Positions 33,101 through 45,100 of a stretch of DNA of 64,000 nucleotides are shown here, one piece after another. Below the pieces are notes generated by a model. The model was not told the DNA's origin, did not search any database, and saw only the letters and a list, made by a program, of their open reading frames with translations. Each line of letters starts with the position of its first letter. Position 1 is the first letter of the stretch. Source of the stretch: Actinospineispora eucalypti (GTDB lineage Bacteria; Actinomycetota; Actinomycetes; Mycobacteriales; Pseudonocardiaceae); NCBI GenBank assembly GCA_014208095.1, contig JACHMT010000003.1, positions 806,001 to 870,000 of the forward strand, given 5' to 3'. Both the position numbers and the translations under genes were made by a program.

Positions 33101-36100
33101 CAGTGCGCCTGGCTCGGCGGATCGTCCAGCAACCTCGGCAAGTCCTCGGGGCGCCGGGTGAACAGCATGTACACCACGTCGTCGGCGGCCCGGGCAAGTG
33201 CCCGGAAGGCGTACCCGCGTTCCACCGCGCCGGCGTCGTCCACCGGCCCGAGCGCGGCGAACGCGGCCAGCGTCGCGTCGACGTCCTCGGCATGGGTCAG
33301 CAGCCGTACCCGGTCGGCCCGCAGGTCCCAGTACTGGCGCTGTGCCGCCTCACCGAGCACCGCTGTGTGCCGAAGCGCCTCCAGCGCGGCCAGGTTCGCT
33401 TCCAGCCGGGCCAGCTCGGCACGGATGCGCACCTGCCGGTGCACCACATCGGCCGGCGGTCCGGTGGTCTCCGGCTGTGCCGGTGCGAGGGTGGGCGCCG
33501 CCTCGGTCTCGGGCTTCTGCCACACCAGGTGAACCACCCCGAGGATGCCTATGGTGATCAGCACCACCGCCGCCAGCAGTACCGCCCCCACGACGGTGAG
33601 CTCCATAACGGCCCCGAAGGAGGTGGGCTCGCTGACGAACTGGACGTGCCGCGTGGGGACCACCGGGTCGGCACCGAACAGACCGAACACGCCAGGCAGG
33701 CCGCCCACCGCCCGGCCTCGGTCGGTGAGCCACCGCCGGAGGCTGCGCTCGGCGGGCGCGATGTCGAGCACGGTGGCCAGCGCGGACCAGCCGTCCACCA
33801 GCTCGGCCAGCCGTTCGGAGATCTCCGCGGCGGCATCGTCGGGCACCGTGCTGAGCCTGTCGATCACCTGACCGAAGATCAGCTCGACGGCCCGCCAGAT
33901 CTCGATCCGCTCCGCAAACAAGGCACGGGAGGCGAACTCACCCATGGCGGTTTCCGCCTCGTCCAGCTTGGCGCGCAGCAGCCCGACCTGGTCGGCGTGC
34001 GCCGGGACCGCGTCGCCGGTGTCGGCCATCGTCGGCGGGACCCAACGCCACACTGCCAAGCTGTGCGTGCTGGGGAAGTCCACCGACCGGCCGAACAGGT
34101 CGGTGAAGATCGTGACCGACCGGTCGCCATAGCCGGGTAGCCGGACCGTCTCCACGGTCAGTTCGGCACCGGCCGGGATGGGGAGCATCTCGGGGTCGTA
34201 GTAGGTGTTGTACGGGTTGGGCTCGGCGGACAGCAGCAGCGGCAGCTTCGCCCTGGCCGCCCACGCGGTCAGGTACTCGGTGAACAACGGGCCGAAGTTG
34301 AGGTCGTGGTTGTTGGACTGGCCGTGGTCCAGCGGCAGGATGCCCCGGTCGGTGACGATCGCGGAGATCCGGGCCAGCCGTGGGCCCTTGCTGCCGTCGG
34401 CGCGGCGGTGCCAGGCGTAGATCACCACGATGTGCGGGTGCAACAGGTAGTGCTGGGCGTGTTGCCGGTATTGCGCCAGGCCGCCGACCATCGCGAGGCA
34501 GGAGTAGCCGCACGCCTCCTCGTGGCCGAGGTCCAGCTCCTCCACCGGGTGCCACGCCTCCCCGATGATCACAGGCACGTCCGGGTGGGGGCGACTGACC
34601 GGATCCGAGGCCGAAACCGTGCGCTCCAGCGTGTTGGGGGTGTGCTCACGGGCCACGTACGTCGACCGCAACGCCGCGCGCACGGCCTGCCGGAATGCCA
34701 CCGAGGCGACCATCTCGTCGCCGTCGGTGATCTGCACCGTCTCCAGGTACCGGGCGAACGACTCCAGCAGCAGGCGTTCGCTCACGTCGTGGTAGTTGAT
34801 CAATGCCCGGTACCTGGCGGTGCCCGGCTCGAGCTCGATCGGTGGCAGCTCCTCGTTCAGATCGGCGCCGACCAGCTCTCCGACGTGCTGGCCGGGTAGC
34901 CGGAGCAGCTCGTCCTCGGCCCGTTTGAGCTGTTCGTCACTGGTGTGCCCGGCCAGCCGCGCGGCCGCTTCGTCAACCAGCCGCAGGTCGATCAGCGCCT
35001 GGGCGATGCCGGCCAGTGAGTGGCCGAGGCCCATCCAGGCGTTCAGGAACTTCGCCCGCTGGTCGACGACCGTCTGTTCGGGCAGCCCGTCCCAGAGCGC
35101 GGTCAGCGCGGCCGCCGTCGGCGCCAGCCTCGAGTCGGTGAAAACGGTCAGCAGACCTCGCAGGATGTCCTGGTCGCGGCCGGACTGAGGCAGCTCGACC
35201 AGCCAGCCAGCGGCGTCGGTCGCGGCGGTGAGCAGCGCGACGAGCAGCCGGGCGCGCAATGACATCGCGCGCCACGGCCGGTCGTCCAACCAGCTCGGCC
35301 GGGTGCCGTTGCTGGCGAACGCAACGCGCATCCAGGCGGGTGGCCGGTGCAGCAGTTTTCGCAGCTCGACGACGGTCTCGTCGCCCAACGACCCGCCCAA
35401 CACACGGCGCAGGACCTTGACCGTGTCGGTCAGGTCCACGTCACCAAGGGTGCCGCGCAGCCCCGGCAACAGCTCAAGGGTGACCCGCCAGAACCAGCCA
35501 CCCGGGTGCTCGACGTTGCGGTATCGCCTCCCCCAGTCCGCCAGCACGCGGGCGAACACGTTGCGCACCACGTCGAGCCGCATGGCCATCACCGGGTGGT
35601 ATGTGGGGTTCGAGCGATCCCGCCCGGACGGGCCGAGCCAATGCATGGCGTCGGTCATCCGCGACCCGGCACGGGTGATCAGCTCGGCCAGCTCATCATC
35701 CTCGGTGCCGGTCAGCCGCCGATTCACCTCGGCCAGCAGCCCGGTCACCTCGTCGAGGGCCAGCGCGGTGGCATCGATCATCCGCGCGCGGGCCTCGTCC
35801 CGCATGGCGACGATCGCGGCCGCTTCCTCGTCGTGGCCGTCCCAGTGCGCCTTGCCCCGCGAGTGGAGCGCCTCGTGCTCGTCCCGCTGCCGGTTGAAGT
35901 CGGCGTCCAGGAAGCCGTACCGGATCAGCCGGTCGGTCTCCTCCCGGACCTGGGTGAACTCCACCCACCACGGCCGGCCCTGGCTGTCCGGCACCGTGTA
36001 GGCGATCGTCCCCTCGGCGAAGCCGGGCAAGCCGATCCCGGCGAACGCCTCGGCCAACTCCTCCGTCCAGTCCACCTTGGCGACCCGGGTGTGCTGGCGG

Positions 36101-39100
36101 GAACCGCCGTCCCGCGCGTCCACATGGGGCTGGAGCAGGCCCACGATCGCCTCGTGCTTGTCCCGCACCGGCCGGGCGGTAATGCCGCCACCGGCTGGTG
36201 ATGGCGGGGAGTGCTTGGGCGCCTCCACCAGCCGCCGCACCCGCCCGAGAGCGGCCTCGATCTCGACGTAAGTTGGGCCGAGGGCCAGCCGCACGTCCGC
36301 GTCCAGCAGTTCGTCGAGGTCGCGCAGCGCGGTGCGGAGCGGCAGGTGGGTGATATCGGCCAACTGGTCCAGCAGGCTGAGTACCCGCTCCGCCTCCTCG
36401 GACAGCAGGTAGCTGTTCTTGGGATGGCCGACCCGGTGGGCCGTCCGCTGGTCGGCCGGCTGTGTGCTGCCCTCGAGCAGCCGCGGCAGCTTGGCGAGGT
36501 TCCTGAGCAGCAGGGTCAGCTGGCGGGGCTCCAGCGGGATCACTCGGAGCAGCTCGTCCACGGTTGGCGGGGCCCCGGCGCGCGCGGCGGTCTCGCGCAG
36601 CAGGTCCAGCAACGACACCTTGGCCAGGTCCTCGGGGCGCGGGGCGGACCCGGTGAGCGGGCCCAGCGCGGCAAAGATGCCGTGGATCGGCTGGTCCTCA
36701 CCCAGCCAGACGGCGCCCAACTGGTCGCGCAACTCTCGCGCCGCGCCGCGCGGTTGCGGCTTGGCCAGCAACACGGCGCGGGGGTGCAGATACAGGCCTC
36801 CTTGCCCTCGGCCTCCCACTTTCAGCACTCCCCAGCGATGCAGCGCGGACAGCCCGTCTCGGAGCACGGCGGGGCGCAGCGGCGAACCGAGCACGTGCAC
36901 CTGCAACACCAGCTTCCGGAGCGTGATACCGGGGTTGTTGGCGAGGAGCCGCACCAGGTCGAGGAACGAGAACCGGACGCGGTCTCCGGGGGGCAGATAG
37001 ATCGGGCTGCTCGGCACCTCGGCCATCGCGACGCGCAGCACATAGGAGACCTCGTGCCGGCCGACGGCGAGATCGGTGGTCAGCGCGTGTGCCAACCGCT
37101 CCAGCGCTTCGCCGAGTACCAGGTCGGCGACCTCGGCGCGGGCGGCGACGTCGGCGAACATCGCGGTGGCCTTCAGGGGCAGCGAGTAGAGCAGCCGGGA
37201 GCCTCGACGATCGGACCTGGCCACGGTGATCAGGCCGAGGTCGGCGAGGTCGGCGAGCAGCAAGCGGAACGCCTCACTCTCGACCCCGACCATGGGTGCG
37301 AGCTCCTGCCAGGCGATCCCCGGCCGGGCATCCACGAGTGCGAACAGGTCCGCCACCGGGACGGGCTCGTGCTCCACGCTCCGCGGTATGACGCCGAGCT
37401 GTCCCAGGACCCGTTGGAGGGCACGGCGGACCACCGCGAGCTCCGGGTCCGCCGGCGCGGCGAGCAACTGGTGCAGCGCGTCCAGCAGCCGGCGGCGGGC
37501 GGTGCTCCGTACCTTCGCGCGCTGGTCCAGGTCGGTAAGCAGGCCGATCGCGCGGTCGGTCAGCGCGTGTCCGTCACCCGTCGGCGTCAGCAGGCCCCAG
37601 CCGACGAACCAGTCCAGTCCCGACCCGCCGGACATGCCGGGGCGGTCGGCAATTTCCTGGAGCACGGTCCGCCACGGCGGGGTCGACGCCCGGCCCTCCC
37701 GGAGGTCGAGATACCGCGTCAGCGCGGCGTCCAGTTCCGCCTGGGTGGCCGCCACCATGGAGGCGAACTCCAGGCCGAGCAACCGGCGCAGATCGGTCTG
37801 TTGGGCGCCAGCCGCGTCGAGCAGCTCCGTGCCCAGGTCGGTCAACCGGTAGTCGCCCCCGGGGCCGGCATCGAGGAGACCCCGGTCCATCAGCCAGGCC
37901 AGCCACTGATCGAGATCGGCCCGGCCGAGCGGGGTGAGGGTTGCGATTCGCTCACGGCCCAGCCCCTCGCCTATGCCGCGCAGCAGGGCGTCGATGCTGG
38001 TGAAAACCTCGCTCGAGCGCGGCTCCGCCGCGGTCCGGACCCAGTCGAGGGCGGACTCGAGGTCATCCGCGCGGCCGGCCGGCGTCGAGTCGAGCAGTTC
38101 CGCCAGTTCGTCTCCCGCCCGGCCGAATGCCGGCAATGCACGCAGCGCCCTGGAGACGTCGGGCAACTGCGCGTAGCGGGGTGACTCGTCGCGGTCGTAA
38201 CCGACCATACGCAGCCGGAGCAGCTCGGCCAGCCCAAGACCGACGGTGGCCGGCGCGACGCCGGTGAATCGGGCGATCGCCAACTCGAGCAGCTGGTCCA
38301 GCGTGATCGGTTCGGTCAGCAGGCCCAACAGGTCGGCGAACGAGAAGAAGTCCGCCTGCTCGCCTGTCTGACTGGCCGGCATGGCGTCCAACCGGGCGCG
38401 GAGCTCGTGGCGGTACACCGTGACCGGGAGGTCGAGGCTGCGTTCGGGGGCACCGGAGAGGAGCGCGACCGCGCGGGCGGTGAGCAACAGGCCGCGCCAA
38501 CCGTAGTTGTACCCGTAGTTGTGCAGCTGGACCGTCACCGCGAGATCCAGATCCGAGAGCATGGCGATCAGCGGGTCCAACTGGGACCGGGTCAGGCCGG
38601 TGATGGCGGCCAGCTCGGCCACCAGGACCCCGGGTACCCGGCCGATGATCCGCAGCACGGTGTCCACCGTGGGCGCCTCGATGTCCGGTGCCCGCCGCGG
38701 ACCGTGCTCGGCCAGGGTGTACTCGGTGCCGTCGCGGACGAGGAAGCCAAACGCGACGAGCTCGGCGAGCCGGCCGGCCGTGGCCGGCACGCCGGTCGCG
38801 GCGATCAGCGGCAGCGTCGCCCGAGGGTGTTCCGCGACGAACGCCAACAACCGCGCCCGGTGCTGGTCGGCCGGATCGGCGAGCCGTTGGCGCAATTCGA
38901 GCAGGGCGTCGATGAGGCGGAAGACATGCCCCATGTCCTGCGCGAAGGGCGTGCCGAGCAGCCGGTCGATGCCGCCGAGCACCAGCCGATAGACCTCGTC
39001 CCGGATCACCCCGCGATTGTCGATCTCGGCGAAGAGGGCCAGCCCTTCGTCGTTGATCCGGTATCGGACGGTCCCCCAGCCCTGGCCGCCGCGCCGCTCG

Positions 39101-42100
39101 ACCAGGCCCCCCTCAACGAACTTGTCCATCCGGCGCTGCGCCTGATACCCGGCCACCCCGTACCGGGCGGCCAGCGCGGTGAGGCCCAGCCAGGGGCGAG
39201 TGCTGATCAGCGATAGTGCCCCGCGCAACGAGCGGGTTTCGGGCGAGACCCACAGCTCGGTGGCGAACCGGCGTACCCGTCGGTGCGCCGAGGCGATTTC
39301 CCCGTCGTGCGGGCCGACCCGCCAGCGCGCGTCGGCCGCGAGCAAGCGGGCGAGCGCGCGCACCGCCGCGCGGAGTGGGGGGTGCACGACGGCGTCCGGA
39401 TTCGCCAGCATGTAGAGCAACACCCCGGTCCAAGGGGTCAGCCCATACCTGCTTGGCCTCCGGCCGGCGGTGAGGAACCCGAGCGTCACCAGCCGGTCCA
39501 GGCTGGACGCCACCTCCGTGGCGTCCAGCGAGAGTTCCGCCGCGATCCGGGCGGCGGTCACCGGGCTTTCCCGCTTGCCGGCGTTCGCCGGGCCTCCGCC
39601 GCCCTCGAAGGCGTCCCGGACGGAGAGGAGCAGGTCGAGGATCGACGGCACCGGCACGGCGGGGTCGACGCGCGTGCCACCGATCGACCCGGCCAGCCGG
39701 TCGGCCGCCGCCTCCAGCTGCTCGATGCGCGTGTCATCCCGGAACAGCGGGGTGTCCGCCAGGGTGCCGGCCGCGATCGACTCAACGACGCCGGGGTGCG
39801 GCGATAGGGCCAGCGTGCCCGGGTCCACGCTGAGCAGGCCTCGGCGCTCCAGCGCGGCCAGCGCGGCGCGCACCGTGTGCGGGGGGAGCGGAACCCCCTG
39901 CCGGTGCAGCATGACGATCAGCCCGGCCGGAGTCAGGCCCGCGCGCCCGGTGAGCATGCCGACCAGGTCCAGGAAGGAGAACGGCCGCCGTTCGGCCGGC
40001 GGAAGGTAGATCGGGCTGCTCGGTACCTCGGCCATGGCGATCCGCAGCTCGTACTCGATGCGCCTGTACCCGGCGGTCAACCGGATGGTCATGGCGTACG
40101 CCAGCTGCTCGACCGCCTCGGTCCGGTCCTCAGCCTCGACGGCCGCCCCCGAGTCCAGCTCGGCATGCATCGGCGCGGCGGCGCCGTCGCGGGCGTGGGT
40201 GTCGGTCTGGCGCGCGGTCTCGCCATCGGTGCCCGCGGCTCGCAGCAGGCGCAGGTCGGTGAGCACGTCCAGGATCGGGCGCAGCTGGGGTTGGTCGATC
40301 CCGGCCAGCACGGCCAGTTCGGCGGCGGTCATGCCCGGGCGGAGGCCGATCAGGGTGAGCAGCTCGTCGACGGAGAACGGCTGGCTGGGCGGGGTTGGTG
40401 CACGGCTGTCCGGGTGTATGAAAAGCGCGCTGTACCGGGTGGAGCTGAGCCGGGCCAGTACCCCGGCGATGCTTCGCTCGATCAGCTCGTGCCGGAGCTC
40501 GGCGGGCCCGCGCAGGAGATGATCCAGGATGCCGAGCAGCAGTTGGTGGCCGGCCGTGCGGAAGTCGCGGCGCCGCGCCAGCTCGGCCAGCAACCCGGCA
40601 CCCTGCCTGGTCGCGGCGTAGCCACTAGGCGCGTCGTCGCTGTCCTCGAGGAGGTCTTGCTCGGCGAACCAGGCGAGCATCGGCCGCCATGGCTCGACGT
40701 CGAACTCCTGGCGCGTGGCCACCGCGAGCAGCAGGTCTTTGAGCGTCGAGATGACCGCGCCGGTTGAGGTCCAGGCCGGGGCACGATCCCGGCTCGCCGC
40801 CACCTCGGCCTCGAGCTCGGTGGTCGGCGCGTCGAGCTCGAGCTCGGCGAGGGCGCGTGCCAGCTCAGCGTCCCGCTCGAGGACGCGGTCGAACGGCTTG
40901 GCGACCTTCAGCCGGGGCGCAAAGCCGGGACGCCCGGGCGGCTCGAGCAGCCCCAGGTCGTGCAGGGCGGCCAGGCCGGCGATGAGTAGGGCGGCTCCGG
41001 GCGCGCCGGGGCGCGCGAACAACCGGGGCAGGGAGCCTCGAGATTCGCGTAGGTCGCTCAGCAGATCGGCGAACGAGTACCGTTCGGCCGCCGGGCGCGG
41101 GATGTGTTCGGTGGGCAGTAGGACTTCTGGCCAGCCGTGCGGTCGCCGCACGGAGGTGAGCAACCGCCGGTCGATCAGGTCGCGTATGGCCGCGGCGAGG
41201 GTTTCCGTCGGGACGTCGACCAACATGGCCAGCTCTGCGGTGGTGATCCCGGGGGCGGCGCGCACCATGATCAGCAGGTCCCGACCGGTCCACTGGAAAT
41301 CCGTGCCGGGCGCCGGCTCGGCGCGCCGGTAGGAGGCGCCGCCGCGCCGGGTGCCTTCGGTGATGAACCCATCCCCGACCAGCTCGGCCAGCCGTGAAGT
41401 GAGCTCAGCCCCGGCGCCCGGCTCGGCGGCACGCAGCCGCGCGCGGGTGACCTCCTGGGTCGACGCGATCCGCGCGACCAGCCGCACCCGCAGCTGGTCT
41501 GCGGGATCCGCGACCAGCTCGCGGAGCTCCAACACGCCGGCAACTCGGGCCAAGACGTCGGCCGGGTCGGCGTTCAGCTCGGTGGCGAACAGTCGGGCAA
41601 GGGCCTCGGTCACCATCCGGTATGCCCGGTTCGTGATCACCGCCCGGTGGTCCAGCTCGGTGAGCACCTCCGTGGCCAGCGGGCTTGCCCGGTAGTTCAG
41701 GTTGCGCCGCGGGACGACCACGCCCGAGGTGGCGAGCCCGCTCATCCAGGCCGAAAGCTCCTTCACCGGCAGGCCGACGAGCGGGCCGAGATCAGCCAGC
41801 CGGGTCTCCCGGTTCGTGGCTACCGCCCCCACCAGATCCCGCAGCGTCGGGGCGGTCGGCTCCGGCCCACCGGGACGCAGGCCGCCGCCGGCAACCACCC
41901 CGGCGGCCGCGACGGCTCCGCCGGTGGGGTTCACGGCGTGCAGGGCCAGCGTGATCCCGGCGCCGACGATGGCCCCCCAGGCCAGGTGGTAGACGCGCAG
42001 CGTGATGGCGGCCCCGCTGGGCGTGCGCGCCCAGGCGCGCAGCTCGGCCAGCGGCCGAGGGATTGCCCGCACAGCCGGCGAACCGCCGTACAACCAGCCG

Positions 42101-45100
42101 GTGCCGCGCACGACGGCGACGCCCGCGGCGAGCACCACCCAGCCCGCCCAGCCCGGGCCTAGGGCGTTGGCGAGTACACCGACGAGAACACCCAGCTTTA
42201 GCAAAATGTCGGGTTGAACCACTGCCGCTCGGATCGCGGACCACGGCCCGGCTCGTGGTCCGGCTTCCTGCTCGAGGTCGTCGAGGATGTTCCGTGCCTG
42301 GTGGAGCTGGCGCGCGGCCACGAGCCAGGCGAGCAAAGCGGCCGGGCGGAACGACGGCACCGCGTGACCGCGGTGGTGCCGCCACCACAGCACCAGGGCC
42401 ACCACCGCCGCCAGGGCCACGCCGACGACCGCCGGGTCGATGAGCGCCGAGCCGCCGTCGGCGAGGGCTCCCGGGTGGTGGCCGGCCCACCTCGGGCCGG
42501 TCGCCGGGACAAGCACGAGCCCAAGGTTGCCTAGGTGTTCCGGCAGGCTGTGCTCGCCGGTGTTGAACACGAAATTCGCTCTGCCGCGCTCGGTTTCGAG
42601 CTCAATTTCGTCGCCGTCGCGCAGCTCGGTGACGGTGGCGTCGACGAGCTCCTCGTTGACCCAGGTGCGAGCGCCGAAGCTCACCAGGTACCAGCCTCGG
42701 TGGTCGATCAGCGCGGCGGGCAACCGCCCGTGCGCGGCGTGCGGGTTGTATCCGAAGCTGAAATCGAGGCCGTCCACTTCGGTGAGGAGCTCCCTGTTGG
42801 CCTTGAAACGGAGCGTCCGCTGTTTCCCGTCTCCGCGAATTCCGGTGATCCGGGCCGGGGTGACGCCGTCGGTGGGCCGCGGCGCGCCCTCGGGGAGCCG
42901 GGCGACCGCCTTGCCGTTCGCTGACACCAGCAGCGGGCCGGTCGACGCCGCGAGGATCTGATCCCGGGTGACCCCGAGGCCCTCCGTGAGATCGCCGACC
43001 CATGCCCACGAGCCGGCGAGCGGCAGGCGATACATGAGGTGGTAGCGCAGCTCGGCCGGGTCGGCCAGGTCGGCAGGGGCCGGCAGGCGGATGAGCCCGG
43101 CGGCGGCGAGGGCGCGGGCCACCGTGAGCGCGTCTTCGCTCGGATGGCTGGACCAGCGCAGGGGCTCCGGGTTGCCGGTTTTTACCGGGAGGTTCCACTC
43201 GTGCGCGAAGATGAACGCCAGGGCGATGCGACGTATGGCGGCGTCCCTCTCCTCCCGGTCGGTGGCGCGCGGGAGCCCCGTTTCGATGGTTTGGTGGGCG
43301 AGCCGAGCCCAGAACTCGGCGGCCGCACGGATGAGCGCCTCTTCCAGCTCCGTCATCCGGGTGACGACCGCCTCAACGCGGACACCCGGAAGCCGGTGCG
43401 CGCCGACGAGCAGGTCCTTGGCCCGGTCGATGAGGATGGCCCGGTCTTCCAGTGCGGCCTCGGGCGCCCGTGCGAGCAGGCGTTCTGCCTGGTCGAGCAA
43501 CGTCGTCACGGATACCTCGCCCCGCGCGCGCCGGTCCAACCGGGCAAGGACGTATTCGTGCAGGGCCTCCGCGTGAGCCTCCTCGGCGTCCGGGGTGCGG
43601 CCGGTCGTTGAGACGGCGCGGGTCGGTTGGGCCGGGATGCGGATCCGGTCCTCCCGTGCGATCAGCCAGTTGTAAAGATCGACGATGTTTCTCGAGGGCC
43701 GCGCCAGAGGGGGCCACATTGGGCTGCGCCGGAACTCGTCTAGCCGCAGCGCGCTGCGCAGGGGGTGGGGAAGCAGGTCGACGAAGGCCGCGGTGAGCGC
43801 CTCCGCGCTGCGCAGGGCCAGCCAACGATCCCTCATCGCGCGGCTTTCGCGGACATCCGGGGGTCTCACCGCGGTGGCCCAGTGCAGCAGCCGACCGGCC
43901 AGCGCGACTAGCTCGTCCTCGGACAGGAACACGTTGTGTTGGGCGGCCGCCACGGCAAGCCGGGTGGCCAGGTACCTGAGCGTGTCGTGGGCGGCCTCGG
44001 TGGTCAGGCCCTGGCTGCCCCACTGCGCTCGATGGGTGCGCTCGGCCCGCTTCCGCGCGAGCCGGGAGCCCATCGGCGTAGCCCAGACTTTGTCGAACTC
44101 GAATTTGAGGATCGTCGCCAGCTCGGCGCCGGCGATGGTGAACGCGCGTTTCACCGCTGCCTCGGTCGCCGGGAGGACCGGCGCCCTGGCGAGCAGGAAC
44201 CTGCGCCACTCGGCGTCGTAGTGCCGGATGAGCGCGGCGATGCCGTCCCCGGCGAGTGTGTCGGCGGGCAGCCCGGGCACGGCGTGGCCTTTGTGGATCA
44301 GCTCCCAGATGGCGAGCGGGTTGTGCTCATTGACCAGCCGCCACTCCCGCATCACCTGGGTGGGCAACCAGGGTCCCGGCCGGCCGGCGGGTGCTGGCTC
44401 GTTGGCGAGCAGCTCGGCAAGGATGCCGATGTAGCGGGCGATGGCCAGGGGGTGGCCTTCCCACCGGGCGAGCGCCTGGGCCACGACGTTCACCGCGCCC
44501 CACGGGTCGCTGGCGCGGACCACCACGACGTGTTCGTCCCAGCGGGCGATGGCGTCGACCGCCGAACCGAGGATGGGGTCGAAGATCGGGCTGTCGTTCA
44601 GCTCGAAGCGGACCTCTCGCCGCACCTCGGGGACAGGCTCGCCACGCAGCAGCGCCTTGATCCAGGCCAGGTACTTCCTGGGCTGGGCGAGTTCCTCGGT
44701 GAACTCGTCCAGGGTTGCCTCGGGACGATCCAACAGGTACGTCCAGCTGGTGAGCAGCTCCCCGACACGTTTGGTGTACTCCTCCCGGGTTTCGGTCAGT
44801 TCGATCTCGGCCAAGCCGACCAGCCACTGGGGATCGAGATCCGAACCGTGCGGGATGCGCGCCGCGACGGGTCCCTCATGGGCATCCAGCCACTCCCGAA
44901 CCAACGCCTGGGCGCTGGCGAGCCGCCGCTCACGCCATTCCTCGAGGTCGGTGGGTGCGCGTGGGCGGTTGACCCGGTAGGTCCATTCGTGGGTCAGCGC
45001 CCGGTCGAGGAAGCCGGCCCGGAGCAGGCCCAGCGCCTGGAGCATCCGGATCTCCGCCAGCTTTTCGTCGGTTACGTACACCTGCTCGTCGATGGGGTTC

